DNA from: Schistosoma mansoni
Taxonomy: Eukaryota > Platyhelminthes > Trematoda > Strigeidida > Schistosomatidae
Reading direction: 5' to 3'
Length of the DNA stretch: 64,000 nucleotides
NCBI RefSeq assembly: GCF_000237925.1
Contig: NC_031496.1
Location: 31,414,539 to 31,478,538 of the forward strand
Of the stretch, positions 51,701 to 60,346 are shown in pieces (the first letter of the stretch is position 1; the number at the start of each line of letters is the position of its first letter). The notes under the pieces were generated by a model. That model worked only from the letters and a program-made list of their open reading frames with translations. It did not search any database and had not been told where the DNA came from. Position numbers and translations under genes: made by a program.

Positions 51701-52344
51701 GTATTGGTAGTAGTAGTAGTAGTACTAATGCTTTTAATATTAAAGTTATCTTCTTCATTATAATACTTTGTCAACTTCCGTTTTGAATAGATCTGTTCAA
51801 CATCATTAGGGGACTGATGATTAAACATTGAATGATTCTTTTTCTCGTCATTCATCAATGTTAATTCCTTGTAGTTAGAATCCGTTAAAAACATTTTTGT
51901 TGGTCTATTCAATCCATAATGATGATGACAGTAATCTAACCATAAAGAACTACACTGGGAATTCAATGGATTCGAAGTATACTCCTGATTATTGAAAGGA
52001 AATTCTCGTTTCTTGAATATATTCATATTTGTACTTAAATTAATTGGTAATGGATTAAATGCTGAAAGTCTTTTTTGATTTGAATATGTATGAGATATTG
52101 AACAATTAGTTGTAGAAACTGAAGTGGACATTGTAGATATCGATGATGATAGAGACATTGACGGTGATGATGATGACGACGACAACGATGAAGAGGAAAC
52201 CGACGAAGACAGAAAAGACAATGAATGATTATTGTAATTGTTTTCTACTCCCCATAAATGTGGAAATAATAAATCCGGTGGTGGAGGTCGTGGAACAAAA
52301 ATTGGTGAAAAATCATATTTACTTGATCCATTTGACGTCGTCAT
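27938..52344 (-). CDS. NR2F: COUP-TF/NR2F-type nuclear receptor, four coding exons, one of them inverted
   Basis: A ligand-type transcription factor acting in the nucleus. Minus-strand exons: 52344-50973, 44115-43472, 29031-27938. The piece between the last two lies on the plus strand at 35725-36007. With that exon in place the phases fit and the sum is 3393 nt (1130 residues plus stop). Without it the frame is lost and helices 3 to 8 of the ligand-binding domain are missing. Residues 1-387 are a Ser/Asn/Asp-rich A/B region. Residues 388-457 are the two-zinc-finger DNA-binding domain with P-box CEGCKS, typical of COUP-TF. The ligand-binding domain spans roughly 470-851. A tail of about 280 residues follows, absent from vertebrate COUP-TFs. 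The start ATG follows an in-frame stop 15 bases upstream. S. mansoni has more than one COUP-TF-like receptor; I cannot say which this is. Confidence 0.93.
29170..29580. repeat. Old SINE C relics, inverted pair
   Basis: 29170-29345 (minus) and 29440-29580 (plus) keep the AACCTTGGACCTAG / CTAGGTCCAAG hammerhead-side sequence and a B-box-like AGTTCAAATCCC. Strongly diverged; in the intron beside the NR2F last exon. Confidence 0.4.
29910..30500. repeat. SINE A, minus copy followed by a plus tail
   Basis: 29910-30230 is a whole minus SINE A with a mirror B box (GGGACTCGAACCC). 30358-30500 is the 3' part of another copy in plus orientation. The DNA between holds a non-A segment. Confidence 0.65.
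30709..31265 (-). repeat. (TA)n tract and family D repeat
   Basis: A (TA)n run at about 30709-30748 leads into a minus-oriented, nearly full-length D copy ending at CCAGGGCATTTGGGGG. It lies in the NR2F intron. Confidence 0.75.
32171..32598 (+). repeat. Tandem repeat, three units of 143-144 bp, with G runs
   Basis: Units start at GTAACGAAACGG (32171, 32314, 32458). Each ends in a GGGGGTGGGGGGCGAG run. Only a few substitutions separate the units, so the expansion looks recent. It lies in the NR2F intron. Confidence 0.85.
32829..33072 (-). repeat. SINE B, full-length copy with the best-preserved hammerhead
   Basis: Mirror of B: tail GTGGAGAATTTAG..., hammerhead at 32914-32957, B box mirror (AACCCAGGACCC), end at ...CCAACGGTGTTAATGTCTAA. 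Confidence 0.8.
32914..32957 (-). ncRNA. Predicted hammerhead ribozyme, SINE B type
   Basis: On the minus strand: CACTG, core CTGAGGA, stem II GTCCC-ATAAT-GGGAC, core GAAA, a two-pair stem III closed by a GGTC loop, cleavage triplet GTC, then CAGTG pairing with CACTG. All conserved core bases (CUGANGA, GAAA, GUC) are present. Activity is inferred, not shown. Confidence 0.75.
33128..33310 (-). repeat. SINE B, diverged
   Basis: Recognisable from AAAACCAGGAAGCACTAGAC and GGGACTCCTCAATAGT. The remainder is degenerate. Confidence 0.5.
34158..34330 (-). repeat. SINE B, partial
   Basis: Tail and hammerhead region in minus orientation (GGAATCACTGGACTGCCGTT). The GAAA core is altered. Ends just left of the inverted arm. 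Confidence 0.65.
34517..35412 (-). repeat. Left arm of the inverted repeat around the flipped NR2F exon
   Basis: Reverse complement of 36481-37373 with only scattered mismatches. Each arm has two short open frames, here at 34770-35090 and 35111-35308 on the minus strand. One is Cys-rich ([20 protein letters not shown]). I recognise no family. The left end may continue further, because the partner arm stops at a gap. Confidence 0.85.
35430..35583 (-). mobile_element. RTE-like LINE scrap beside the flipped exon
   Basis: The minus-strand frame holds [16 protein letters not shown]. It is the mirror of the DNA right after the gap at 37574, including upstream bases outside the family consensus, so the two are copies of one locus. 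Confidence 0.65.
35725..36007 (+). CDS. NR2F: NR2F exon in the wrong orientation: middle of the ligand-binding domain
   Basis: A TTTTAG acceptor, 283 nt of open frame and a GTAAGT donor, all on the plus strand. It codes for [20 protein letters not shown] through [20 protein letters not shown] and LFNS. Human COUP-TF has ITDQVALLRLTWSELFVL and EYSCLKAIVLFTS in the same place. It starts in phase 0, matching the CAT|GTAAGT end of the 43472-44115 exon. It ends in phase 1, matching the two-base start (AA) of the 29031 exon (GAA). A poly-Ser/Asn insertion lies between the two conserved parts. No minus-strand copy of this exon is present elsewhere in the window. Confidence 0.94.
36022..36486. repeat. 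SINE C, minus copy plus an inverted hammerhead piece, next to the flipped exon
   Basis: 36022-36360 is a full minus copy, from the TTGATCAC...GTGATCAA hairpin to the ATTCGGGCTGC tRNA-like head. 36363-36418 repeats the tail. 36418-36486 is a plus hammerhead piece that grades into the inverted arm. Confidence 0.7.
36190..36232 (-). ncRNA. Predicted hammerhead ribozyme, SINE C type
   Basis: Minus strand: CCTTG, CTGACGA, a short stem II (GTG/CAT), GAAA, a two-pair stem III with CCGG loop, GTC, then CAGGG. Stem I pairs CCUUG with CAGGG through one G-U. All core bases are present; activity is inferred. Confidence 0.65.
36481..37373 (+). repeat. Right arm of the inverted repeat around the flipped NR2F exon
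   Basis: Mirror copy of 34517-35412, about 98-99% identical by eye. It differs by single substitutions (for example TCRS/TYRS) and a three-base length difference. It ends exactly at the gap 37374-37573. The sequence just after the gap (37574-37680) is in turn the mirror of 35490-35583. Confidence 0.85.
37590..37950 (+). mobile_element. RTE-like LINE 3' fragment after the gap
   Basis: Plus-strand frame damaged in places. Recognisable as the family end by [15 protein letters not shown] and [20 protein letters not shown] stretches and the GAGGGGTAACAGGCGTAA tail. Confidence 0.7.
37965..38225 (-). mobile_element. LINE family E, 3' end
   Basis: Mirror of the 12300-12560 tail (GGGAAGATAAAGAGTGTATA, then the CAAGTTGCCATACC-like end). 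Confidence 0.6.
38230..40190. other. NR2F intron DNA, nothing firmly recognised
   Basis: Weak SINE C-like words near 39080-39400 suggest very old copies. Otherwise AT-rich DNA without features. Confidence 0.35.
40197..40785. repeat. SINE A, minus piece and a 1.5-unit plus tandem
   Basis: 40197-40290 is a minus hammerhead region. 40290-40785 carries two plus hammerhead regions 328 bp apart (CTGACGA at 40375 and CTGATGA at 40703) with one full unit between them. GAAA reads GAAG in both. Confidence 0.75.
41378..41715. repeat. SINE B inverted pair
   Basis: Minus copy 41378-41600 meets plus copy 41598-41715, head to head. Both share a three-base insertion between stem I and the CTGAGGA core, so one is a copy of the other. 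A (TA)n run follows. Confidence 0.75.
41787..41972 (-). repeat. SINE A, minus copy
   Basis: Mirror hammerhead region (GTTTCGTCCCGTTCGGGACT) with CTGACGA changed to TTGACGA, and mirror B box GGGACTCGAACC. Confidence 0.65.
42362..42865. repeat. SINE B pieces, minus then plus
   Basis: 42362-42445 is a minus tail. 42705-42865 is a plus copy from the head through GCACTGCTGAGGAGTCCCAT to the tail. The cleavage triplet is degenerate. Confidence 0.6.
43190..43425 (+). repeat. Family H LTR-like repeat, copy 2
   Basis: Shares CCGTTAAGATTTGTATTA and TCGAGGTGAACGAT with 61745-61915. It lies just downstream of the NR2F exon at 43472-44115, in the intron. Probable LTR remnant. Confidence 0.45.
43472..44115 (-). 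CDS. NR2F: NR2F exon: hinge and first part of the ligand-binding domain
   Basis: Residues 458-672. It opens with AVQQGRLPP after a CTACAG acceptor and then shows [12 protein letters not shown] (like GYISLLLRAEP). It ends in the receptor signature [15 protein letters not shown] at a GTAAGT donor, phase 0. Between the two lies an Asn/Ser/Gln-rich insertion of about 110 residues ([13 protein letters not shown]), where vertebrate COUP-TF has about 25. The 644 nt length fits phase 1 in, phase 0 out. Confidence 0.95.
44210..44600. repeat. SINE A, minus tail and plus copy
   Basis: Minus 3' end with a partial hammerhead (to 44375), then a plus copy with A box (TAGCTCAGTGGATAACG) and B box GGGTTCGAATCCC. 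The hammerhead has CTAACGT and GAAG, so it is probably inactive. Confidence 0.7.
44639..45252 (-). mobile_element. Penelope-like GIY-YIG end framed by 145 bp inverted arms
   Basis: The minus-strand frame 45093-44857 reads [20 protein letters not shown], then [14 protein letters not shown], then [19 protein letters not shown], a Penelope-type endonuclease end. 44639-44788 and 45109-45252 are mirror copies of each other. Confidence 0.65.
45260..46171. other. NR2F intron DNA, nothing firmly recognised
   Basis: Possible very old SINE relics near 45380-45800. No open frame of note. Confidence 0.3.
46172..46745 (+). mobile_element. RTE-like LINE 3' fragment
   Basis: Starts GGTGTGGCGAGGATTGGCAA and follows the 21423-22085 copy to the GAGGGGTAACAGGCGTAAG end. 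Several stops; non-functional. It lies in the NR2F first coding intron. Confidence 0.7.
47445..47812. repeat. SINE B inverted pair
   Basis: Minus copy 47445-47645 and plus copy 47640-47812 meet at their heads. The minus hammerhead has TTGAGGA in place of CTGAGGA. Confidence 0.75.
47823..48420 (+). mobile_element. CR1-like LINE reverse transcriptase C-terminal fragment
   Basis: Reads [49 protein letters not shown], a typical end of a CR1/Jockey-type reverse transcriptase. Frameshifted after about 48160, then recognisable to [13 protein letters not shown]. Confidence 0.65.
48424..48622 (+). repeat. SINE B copy, full length
   Basis: Begins CATTAACACCGTTGGATGCC. B box GGGTTCGAATCCC. Hammerhead region mutated on the stem I 3' side. 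Confidence 0.7.
48895..49250. repeat. SINE A, minus tail and plus copy
   Basis: Minus 3' part to about 49020, then a plus copy whose hammerhead (49173-49213) is close to consensus. Confidence 0.7.
49173..49213 (+). ncRNA. Predicted hammerhead ribozyme, SINE A (Smalpha) type
   Basis: CCAG, CTGACGA, stem II GTCTC-AAAT-AGGAC, GAAA, a two-pair stem III with GTGC loop, GTC, then ATGG. The core is intact. The stem I pair next to the cleavage site is mismatched. Confidence 0.6.
49350..49555 (-). mobile_element. RTE-like LINE fragment
   Basis: Minus-strand match to the RTE-like end. It preserves the uninterrupted sequence into which the LTR element at 15680 inserted in its sister copy. Confidence 0.65.
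50042..50440. repeat. SINE B scrap, then SINE A minus tail and plus hammerhead piece
   Basis: 50042-50112: B tail in plus. 50205-50350: A tail in minus. 50345-50440: A hammerhead piece in plus, with core CTGACGA changed to GTGACGA. Confidence 0.65.
50646..50900 (-). repeat. SINE B, full minus copy
   Basis: From the GGGGTTTTTGTGGAGATTTC tail to CCAACGGTGTTAATGTCTAA. Hammerhead with intact CTGAGGA and GAAA and one weak stem III pair. It ends about 70 bp from the NR2F donor. Confidence 0.75.
50973..52344 (-). CDS. NR2F: NR2F exon: start codon, long A/B region and DNA-binding domain
   Basis: Codes for residues 1-457. The N-terminus [20 protein letters not shown] is followed by runs of Ser, Thr and Asn and an acidic stretch ([15 protein letters not shown]). 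The DNA-binding domain spans 51183-50974: [20 protein letters not shown], then [12 protein letters not shown], and the second finger through [18 protein letters not shown]. All eight zinc cysteines are present. The donor is GTATGA, phase 1. The split codon completes as GCT with the next exon, giving [10 protein letters not shown], the usual COUP-TF sequence after the fingers (EAVQRGRMPP in human). Confidence 0.96.
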
Positions 52345-53640
52345 GATGATGTAATCTTTTCAAGAAATATATATTTTTAAATGAGCCATATAGTGTCAAT
52401 TGGATATTATTTGAAATGAAGACTACTATTAATAACTTGTCTTTAAATTATCACACATATACATGCTCTCCCTCCCTCCCTCTTTCTCTCTCTCTCTTCC
52501 CACTTGGATTTATTTTATAAAGTTTATTCTACGGGATTGGATCATGATCTTGGTGATAAAAGACATAAAAGGGGTGAATAGGTGGTTAATGATAATGATG
52601 TTATGATAATCAATGGTATTAGACACATGTATATATATATATATCCAGGTTTAAATAAGTATTCAAGTGAAGAAAACCACATAGAAACATTATTCTACAA
52701 TGTATGTCTGTGTATATGACTGTGTGTATGTGACTGAAAATTATCTATATTCATAACGTAATCTATTATGTTTTGGGGTTGATATAGTCGAAACCTTTCA
52801 CCGATCATAGTTGTGATCTTATCCGATCATCAGTTGTTTTTATCTTCTAAAGTTACCCCTGGTTTCCAACAAATAATGTGACTATTATTAGTAGTAGTAA
52901 TCACAGTAATGATACTAATAATAGTAATGGTATTATACCGATGTTACCTTCTCAGAAAGGCCATAACGTTTAATGTAATCTATCTAACATAATTCCTGCT
53001 ACAACTAACACTATAATAAGTGTTGGTGATGGTAATGTTAATGATTTCAGTGGTTAACTGGTAAGGGATGAAAAGTAACTGTCAAATACATCATAACAAC
53101 AATAGACATGGGAAGCGTTATCATTATTATTATTGTTCTTATAAGACTTCCAATCATATTCAAATTAAATGTTACAATGTCTTAACCATAGGGCAGTAAT
53201 AAATGGGAGATAGTTAAGGCAGAAATTTCTCTACTTAATATGTGTGTTTGTTTGTATGCATACATGTATATGTACATCGATGTATGTACGTCTCCCTCTC
53301 CATTTATTCTTAACTAATTCTATTTTGGTAACTAAACTATCCAACAAGTCAATCGGTCAACTTAACTAACCACTAAGATGATTTTCCTTATCTTTCATCT
53401 TTTTTTTTTGTAGTGGAAGAAATATAGTAATCATGACATTAAACTATCAAAAGGGGATTTAAAAAACAGAAAACAACAACAAACCAATGAATAACTTATT
53501 CAATCTTGATAGTCTAATCCTAATGTTGATTACACTGGGATAAAATCAAAAGAACAATGTTATTGTTACTTATTTAATAAGTTTACATTTAATTGTACGA
53601 CACCTAAGTCGAACTAAGACATGGTATCGATCAATGTTGT
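52345..53640. other. Upstream of NR2F: microsatellites, promoter not placed
   Basis: A CT-rich tract at about 52468-52500, a (TA)n run near 52630 and trinucleotide-rich DNA. The 5' UTR and promoter presumably lie here or further right, but no signal is decisive. Confidence 0.35.
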
Positions 53641-53646
53641 AGTTAA

Positions 53647-53868
53647 CGATTTTCATAGTTGAAATCGTGAGTTCATTTAAGCTACACCATTACTTAAAAC
53701 CTTGAACTACTGGGCCGGGGGTTTCATCCTGGCATAAGATTCAGAAGTGCGTATCCATGAACACACAAGAGGGACTCGAACCCAGGAGCTTCGGTCTTGC
53801 GCGCAAGCGCTTAAACTCTAGACCACCAAGCTGATATCCGATGGTTTCAATATCTCACTTCAATCAAT
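53647..53868 (-). repeat. SINE B, old copy
   Basis: Diverged minus copy. The mirror B box GGGACTCGAACCC and tail survive. Confidence 0.55.
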
Positions 53869-54446
53869 ATATGGTCTTGCGCAAGCTTACATTCATTACC
53901 TGGGGTTGATAAATGTCTCGCCCTCGACACGGATTGAACACCACTGGTCTGAGTCATGTTAGTTCAAACAGACTACCAGATTAGGATCCTCAAAATAACT
54001 GTGATCAGTGGTTAGAAAGTTTACATGATATGTTTATTTGTGTAAAATAATTGTCCCCCCTCCACATAGGTGTACTCTATCCCATTGTATTGCTCATAGA
54101 GATAAGTTTTCAGGTCACTTTTATTGTATTACGTAATAAGAACAGAGTTTTACATAAAACAAGTATTATTCCATTGACAATAGACAAACAGTATAGAATG
54201 ATATCATAGTTTCCCGAGTAATGATACATCATTGTTGGTGTAAAAATTACTGGCTTTTTACTTTGTAAAGACAAGTACTATTGTATTATACTAAAAGGTA
54301 ACTTCATCCTAGTTTAATGCTTGTGGTAGAGTTGTTCTCTCTGTTCTGTATAGTTTAATGATGAAACTTTTATTATTTTTCGAGACATCATCAGTAGAAA
54401 CTACAAATAGAAGTGAGCTATTCAAATTTCCCCATATGTATTAATT

Positions 54447-54655
54447 ATCAGAAGGGGTTTTGTCGAGATTTAGTGTTTACATAGTTGAAAGAGTGAGTCA
54501 ATTGAAGCTAGACCACCATAGAAAACCTGGAAGCACTGGACTGCCCTTTCGGCTCAGTGGTCTATCGGTTAAGGGCTCTGGCTCGAGACCGGTAGGTCCT
54601 GGGTTTGAATCTCGCGAGTGCGGGATCGTGGATGCGCACTGCTGAGGAGTCCCAT
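54447..54655. repeat. SINE B, minus tail joined to plus head
   Basis: The minus tail (to about 54545) switches to plus at the A box (GTGGTCTATCGGTTAAG) and ends inside the hammerhead (CTGCTGAGGAGTCCCAT). Confidence 0.65.
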
Positions 54656-54999
54656 ATGTATTATTTATTCGGTTGACCTTGAATTTGACCAGTTGTCTTG
54701 TAATTCTGTGTAGACATATCTTAGTTTATATCAGTTGAATATTGAACACCCATCACATATCATGTTCGAACTGCTTGGCAGTGCATAAATATGAGATGTC
54801 CAGTTAACTCTGGTTAATCAGTTATATAAACTATCTTTGATTTAACCAATCTACATAAATATAATGACTGAACTTTAATATCATTTAGATGTTTAAAGTT
54901 TTGTCGTAATGAACTGAAGTGCCAGTTAAACTTATGAACCATCAACAAATAGTTTCATTAACTTTCTCCATATACTTTCAACAAATAATTAATTAGAAG

Positions 55000-55100
55000 G
55001 GGGTTTTTGTGGAGAAGTCCCACAATAGGACGAAACGGCCGTCCAGTGCTTCCAGGTTTCCCTTGGTGGTCTAGCTTCAATTGACTCATGATTTCAAGTA
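55000..55100 (+). repeat. SINE B, 3' half
   Basis: Starts inside stem II and has GGACGAAACGGCCGTCCAGT and the usual tail. Confidence 0.6.
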
Positions 55101-55539
55101 TGAAAATAATTAATTATTAAGTTAGTCAGAATAAACTTCTAGCAAGCTTCCTTATATGTTTACGATCATGTAATGGACATAGGTTCAAATTATGCCCCAT
55201 CTGAATCGATTTGAGTAGCCAACTAATATAACTCAACCTGATATACACATATTTAACATGTGACTCAAATTCGAGTACTAGACTTAACTAATGGGATACA
55301 TAATAATTAATAAAACTTCATCACAACATGTCAGTGAAAAATTAGGAAGAATATCAATACTAAGACAAAGATATATCCAGTTGATAGGTTACAAATGGGA
55401 CATAACACATTCCCTGCATTCCTCAGCTAGGCGCTATGGGAAAAAACTAAAAAAAAATGATGGTATATTTCAATCGTAAAACACTAGTTAGCTTAATTGA
55501 CGTACGGTATTATCAAAAAAATTCAAATCATTATTATTA

Positions 55540-56175
55540 TTCACTTGGTATTGTTTGTTTTGAATCTTCCCATTGATGTTTAGAACTGCCATTGATTAGT
55601 CTCTAATTGGCATATGTGCATACTATGCATATTTCCTCGATATAGCCTTAATTCACAAAGATTGTGGCTAGCAGTGGAATCCAGGATGCGTGTTTCGTCC
55701 TATTTGGGACTCGTCAACTGGATGTACCTACATCTCAGAGTTGGTGTTCACTCTGGGACTCAAACCTAGTAACTTTCGCTTCACATGCCATTGCGTTATT
55801 CACTCAGCTACTGAGTTCTGATAACCACTTGTTTGTGGAATGGAGTGAAGTTTAAATTCACTTAGTAGTGTTTGTTTGAAGACTCTTTCACTTCATAGAT
55901 CTGCATAATTTCTAAATTTTATTTGTTAATTATACATTTTAAGTAACTAATAACTAATCATCTTTAACACTAGTCTCTACTAGTTCACTCAATACAACTT
56001 CATAACCTTGTTTTTAACAATATTTATTTATGTTATAATCACAGATAATTGTGGCTGACATTAGAATCTAGGATGTGCGTTTCGTTCTATTTGGGACTCG
56101 TCAAACGGATGTACCCACATCCCAAAGTTGATATCACACTTCGGGATTCGAATCCAGTACTGTTCACTTGTGATT
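55540..56175 (-). repeat. SINE A, two minus copies
   Basis: 55540-55880 is a full minus copy (core TTGACGA). 56050-56175 is a partial one. Between them is unassigned AT-rich DNA. Confidence 0.65.
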
Positions 56176-56214
56176 TAAGGCAATATCAAAGTAATCCAAA
56201 CAAAATATACATAT

Positions 56215-56725
56215 GGGGGTTGTTTGTGGAGATTTTTAGTAGTTTTTATATATAGTTGAAATTATAAATTAATTGAAGCTAGACCATCATGGAAAACCTG
56301 GAAGCATTGGATGGCCGTTTCGTTCTATTATGGGACTCCTTAGCAGTGCGCATCCACGATTCCGCCTTGCAAGATTCCAACCCAGGACCTACCAGTCTCC
56401 CGGCAGAGCACTTAACCGATAGACCACTGAGTTCAACCAGGTCTGTTGAAAGATATCAACTCACTGAAGACATTGGTAGAATGGTTGCTCAACTTCGTGG
56501 ATTGTTTGAAGTTAGACATTAACACCGTTGGATACTGGCCACCTCAGTGGTCTAGTGATTAAGCGCTTGCGCGCGAGACTGGTAAGTCCTGGGTTAAAAT
56601 CTCGTGAGACGGGATCGTAGATGCGCACTGCTGAGGAGTTCCATGCTGGGACGAAACGGCCATCCAGTGCTTCCAGGTTTTTCATGTTGGTCTATCTTCA
56701 ATTGACTCATGATTTCAACTATATA
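56215..56725. repeat. SINE B, minus copy and plus copy
   Basis: 56215-56440 minus (core CTAAGGA). 56505-56725 plus, with intact CTGAGGA and GAAA and full stem I (GCACTG/CAGTGC). Confidence 0.7.
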
Positions 56726-57290
56726 TAAAAATGTACATATCCTAAACAACCAATATTTTAAACCTATCTTTATATAAAATAACCTAAGGCTATCTAATAT
56801 AATCTTTTATTTATAAGTTCATTTATACTTGTTCAATTCTCAATTTTCATTCAATAAAAAACAAACAAACAAACAATATAGTAACTAATTAGATAATTCC
56901 CCTCCACCTCCACCCCCCGCAAAAAAAATACAAAAAATTGAATAATTCTCATTTATTTACCATTTATATTACTATGATAAGTTTACAATCTACAAAGTAA
57001 CTATTCCCATGATCATCAAAGCAACGAAAAAATGAAAAAATAGAGAAAATTGTAAAAACAAAAAAAAAATAAATTAAATCAGTACAATCTNNNNNNNNNN
57101 NNNNNNNNNNNNNNNNNNNNNNNNNNNNNNNNNNNNNNNNNNNNNNNNNNNNNNNNNNNNNNNNNNNNNNNNNNNNNNNNNNNNNNNNNNNNNNNNNNNN
57201 NNNNNNNNNNNNNNNNNNNNNNNNNNNNNNNNNNNNNNNNNNNNNNNNNNNNNNNNNNNNNNNNNNNNNNNNNNNNNNNNNNNNNNNNNN

Positions 57291-57865
57291 TTGATCACTG
57301 GGTGGTGATCAATGTCATGTGTATCAAGTCCCTCTTAGTGCCGATCGAATGCTATCTATCTAGTTGCAATGTGGCTACTAGTCTAAGTGGCTCGACACTG
57401 CGTGCACTATGCTGAGATAAGATGGTGGTTAGAGGTGGTCAACAGGAAACCCTAGACCTAGTTTTCGTGCTAATTAGCACTCGTCAACAACGTCTACCTG
57501 TAATCTTGAGGGAACTGATTCTCCCTGACATAGTGCACGCAATGTCGATTCACCTAGACTAGTGGTCATATTGCAACTTGATCGATAGGATTCGATCTGC
57601 ACTGAGAGGGACCTGACATACATGACATTGATCACCACCCAGTGATCAATCAATTGTGATTACATCTCAGTCCTATAGGAGGTTGGTCGCGGCCCGAGTA
57701 GCTCAGTTGTAACGTCTCTGACTGTGAGGCTGAGTGACACGGGATCGAATCCGTCAGGGATTATCAGTTCCCTCAAGATTACAGGTACACCCTGCTGACG
57801 AGTGCCAAATAACACGAAACCCGGGTTCAGGGTTCCCTGTTGACCACCTCCAACCATCATCTTAT
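57291..57865. repeat. SINE C, two copies in inverted orientation after a gap
   Basis: A minus copy from the hairpin TTGATCAC...GTGATCAA joins a plus-oriented tail, then a plus copy with head GAGTAGCTCAGTTG, B box GGGATCGAATCC and hammerhead at about 57789-57832 (CTGACGA and GAAA intact, cleavage triplet GTT). Confidence 0.7.
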
Positions 57866-58564
57866 CACATGTATTTTAGTTTGACAACACTTTATCAGTA
57901 ACACCTTCTATGAGTGAATCGTGCACACCCAGTGAAATTGAAAGTCAGAAGCGAGGAGGTTGGAAGATATATTTGATGGCCTACCAATATATCGAGAAGT
58001 GAATGATCTAAACTGGCTAGTGATCGCAAAAGAAGTTGAACACGGCGTTTCCATTCGTGATCTGGTGCGAATGCATGATCGAGCGCCTTCAGCTAGGTGA
58101 GTCCATTAAAACTAATGTGGTCAGCATACAATGTCGAAAAGTTACAGAGCTATTAATTTTGGGGATTTATTTACCGCTACAAATCACTCCCCTCCTAATG
58201 GGGTAGTGATGACCCTACGACGTGGCCAGCCAGAAGTTTAAATCCAACGAGTTTGTTGTTTGTAAACACTCTTCTGATAAAGTGCTATATTTAGCAGCGT
58301 CTGGTCGTCTTTCCTTACATTAAGGGACCATGAAGTACAATATAGTAATAAGGAAACAAAGTACAATAAAAATTTCGTTTCCTCACAAACTTCATCGTTC
58401 TTTTCATCGTCTTTTTCAGCCGTCCTGGAAAAGAAAAAAAGAATGTGTAAATGCATGTCGAAGTATACTCATACGCTCGTAAAGACACAAAGCTGGTGGA
58501 AAAAGGTAAATAAATTCATACATCTGTAATAGAGTAAAAGCGATTTTTAGAGAACTGTTCTTTT

Positions 58565-58975
58565 TCGAATTCACTTGGTATTGTTTGTTTGAATCTTCCC
58601 ATTGATGTTTAGGACTGCAACTGGTCAGTCTCTAATTGGCATATGTGCATACTGTGCGTATTGCCTCCATATAGCTTTAGGCACATATGCCAATTAGACA
58701 CTGACCAGTTGCAGTCCTAAACATCAATGAGAATATTCAAACAAAAAATACTAAATGAATATAAACTTTACCCCATTGCACAAGCTAGTGGCCATCAGGA
58801 GTCAGTAGCTCAGTGGATAACGCGATGACATTTGAAGCGAAAGGTACTGGGTTCGAGTCTTGAAGTGAACATCAAATCTGAGATGTAGGTACATCCAGCT
58901 GACGTGTCCCAAATAGGACGAAACTCGAGTCGTGGATTCCACTGCTAGCCACTATCCATCTTTGCTTGCAATGTT
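58565..58975. repeat. SINE A, minus tail and full plus copy
   Basis: A minus 3' end meets a plus copy with A box TAGCTCAGTGGATAACGCG and B box GGGTTCGAGTC. Hammerhead core CTGACGT, so probably inactive. Confidence 0.7.
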
Positions 58976-59149
58976 TTTTTTTCGAGAAAAAAAAATTTAC
59001 ACATATTAGCAAAAAAAATTTGTTTGTTTTCGGAATAAATAGATAAGTATAAGCAAATTAAATTTTTTTTATTATATATAATACAAAGTAAAATCAAGAT
59101 AAGGCAAAATATTATCTGATGTCTTACATGCAATAATCGTTTAAATATT

Positions 59150-59470
59150 CTGGAAATCTTACTCTTCTTCCAGAACATGTTGTTTTAAGTTTGTTTTCAG
59201 ATACTGCCAAAGTATTAACGTGAGTGTTGGCTGCCGGATGAAGTATTATAGGTGTAGGAACTGTGTCGTTCAATTGTACCGAAAGAAAATCGACATGGTA
59301 TGGATTTCCTTCTAAATACGCTGCTTTGATTCAATCGATACTGATGCTATCGTTAGTCCCATTCTTATCGACTATAAAGTACTTGGGTTCACGCTGAAGA
59401 ACTTTGAAGGGTCCTTCTTATGCTGATTCAAATGGTCGTTGATGTGAGTCTCGACATACGAAGACATGCA
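59150..59470 (-). mobile_element. Gypsy-type pol C-terminal fossil
   Basis: Minus-strand translation shows short stretches such as REPKYF, GTND and IDRIKAAYLEGNPYHVDFLS in line with the end of Gypsy-type pol. Broken and old; no LTRs seen nearby. Confidence 0.5.
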
Positions 59471-59517
59471 TACTATATCGTAAGTCAGGATGAACGAAAA
59501 CATCAGTTGATTGCATT

Positions 59518-59850
59518 CGAATGAAAATAATGGCTAACAGGGGAATCCAGGATACGAATTTCGTCGTATTTACAGTTAATCAGTTGGATGAACCTGGGTC
59601 CAAATGTTGATATTTGTACTGATACTTGAATCTAGTACCCTTTTTTTAAACCAAAATGCGCTATCTATTGAGTTACTGAACCCATATAGTCACCAGCTTG
59701 AGAAATTGAGTTGAATATTATTTGTAAGGAGTCGAAATTCCCGTAGTTATTTATGACCATTCATAAAGGTTTTTCATGGTGATCTAGCTTCAATTGACTT
59801 ACGATCTCAACTATTAAAATTACTATAATATACACAAAAACCCTTTCTGA
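59518..59850 (-). repeat. SINE A relic and SINE B tail
   Basis: 59518-59715: diverged minus A. 59768-59850: minus-oriented B-like tail sequence ending near CACAAAAACCC. Confidence 0.5.
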
Positions 59851-60346
59851 TATGATTCATTAAGCGCCCGATACTTCATAAAAATTCTTATCAAGAAGTT
59901 CGATGCAATCTTCAATGAAATCAGATATTCAGGATAATAAATACGTCTTATTGATAACCAACAACTAGTAAGAAACGTAGTTTCAGACTGTATTTTCTCT
60001 TACCTTCAATTCGTCAAATATCAAATATAGTGAATGTGATGTCGTCATTAAGGGAAGTAGTCGTATTACAAAGTAATCTATATATATTTCTATCAATCTT
60101 AAAGGACTAGATATTCTTATTAGTTTAATTATTCAAGTTGTTTCCCTAATCTTTACATAAAAAGCATATCTCCACGTTAAATTGATACACTTTTATTGTG
60201 CTTATGAATGATATTGATAATCGAATTCCAATAAAATACAGTTTGGACATTGATTAACTAATATAAAATAATCTGTAATATGACTACCATAAAGTTTCTT
60301 TATATAGTTATAATATTTTTCAATTATCAGTGTATTAAACTCATAG

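Noticed and set aside
51428-51763. Leu/Val-rich frame antisense to the receptor exon
   Set aside because: Antisense of Ser/Asn/Thr codon runs in the A/B region.
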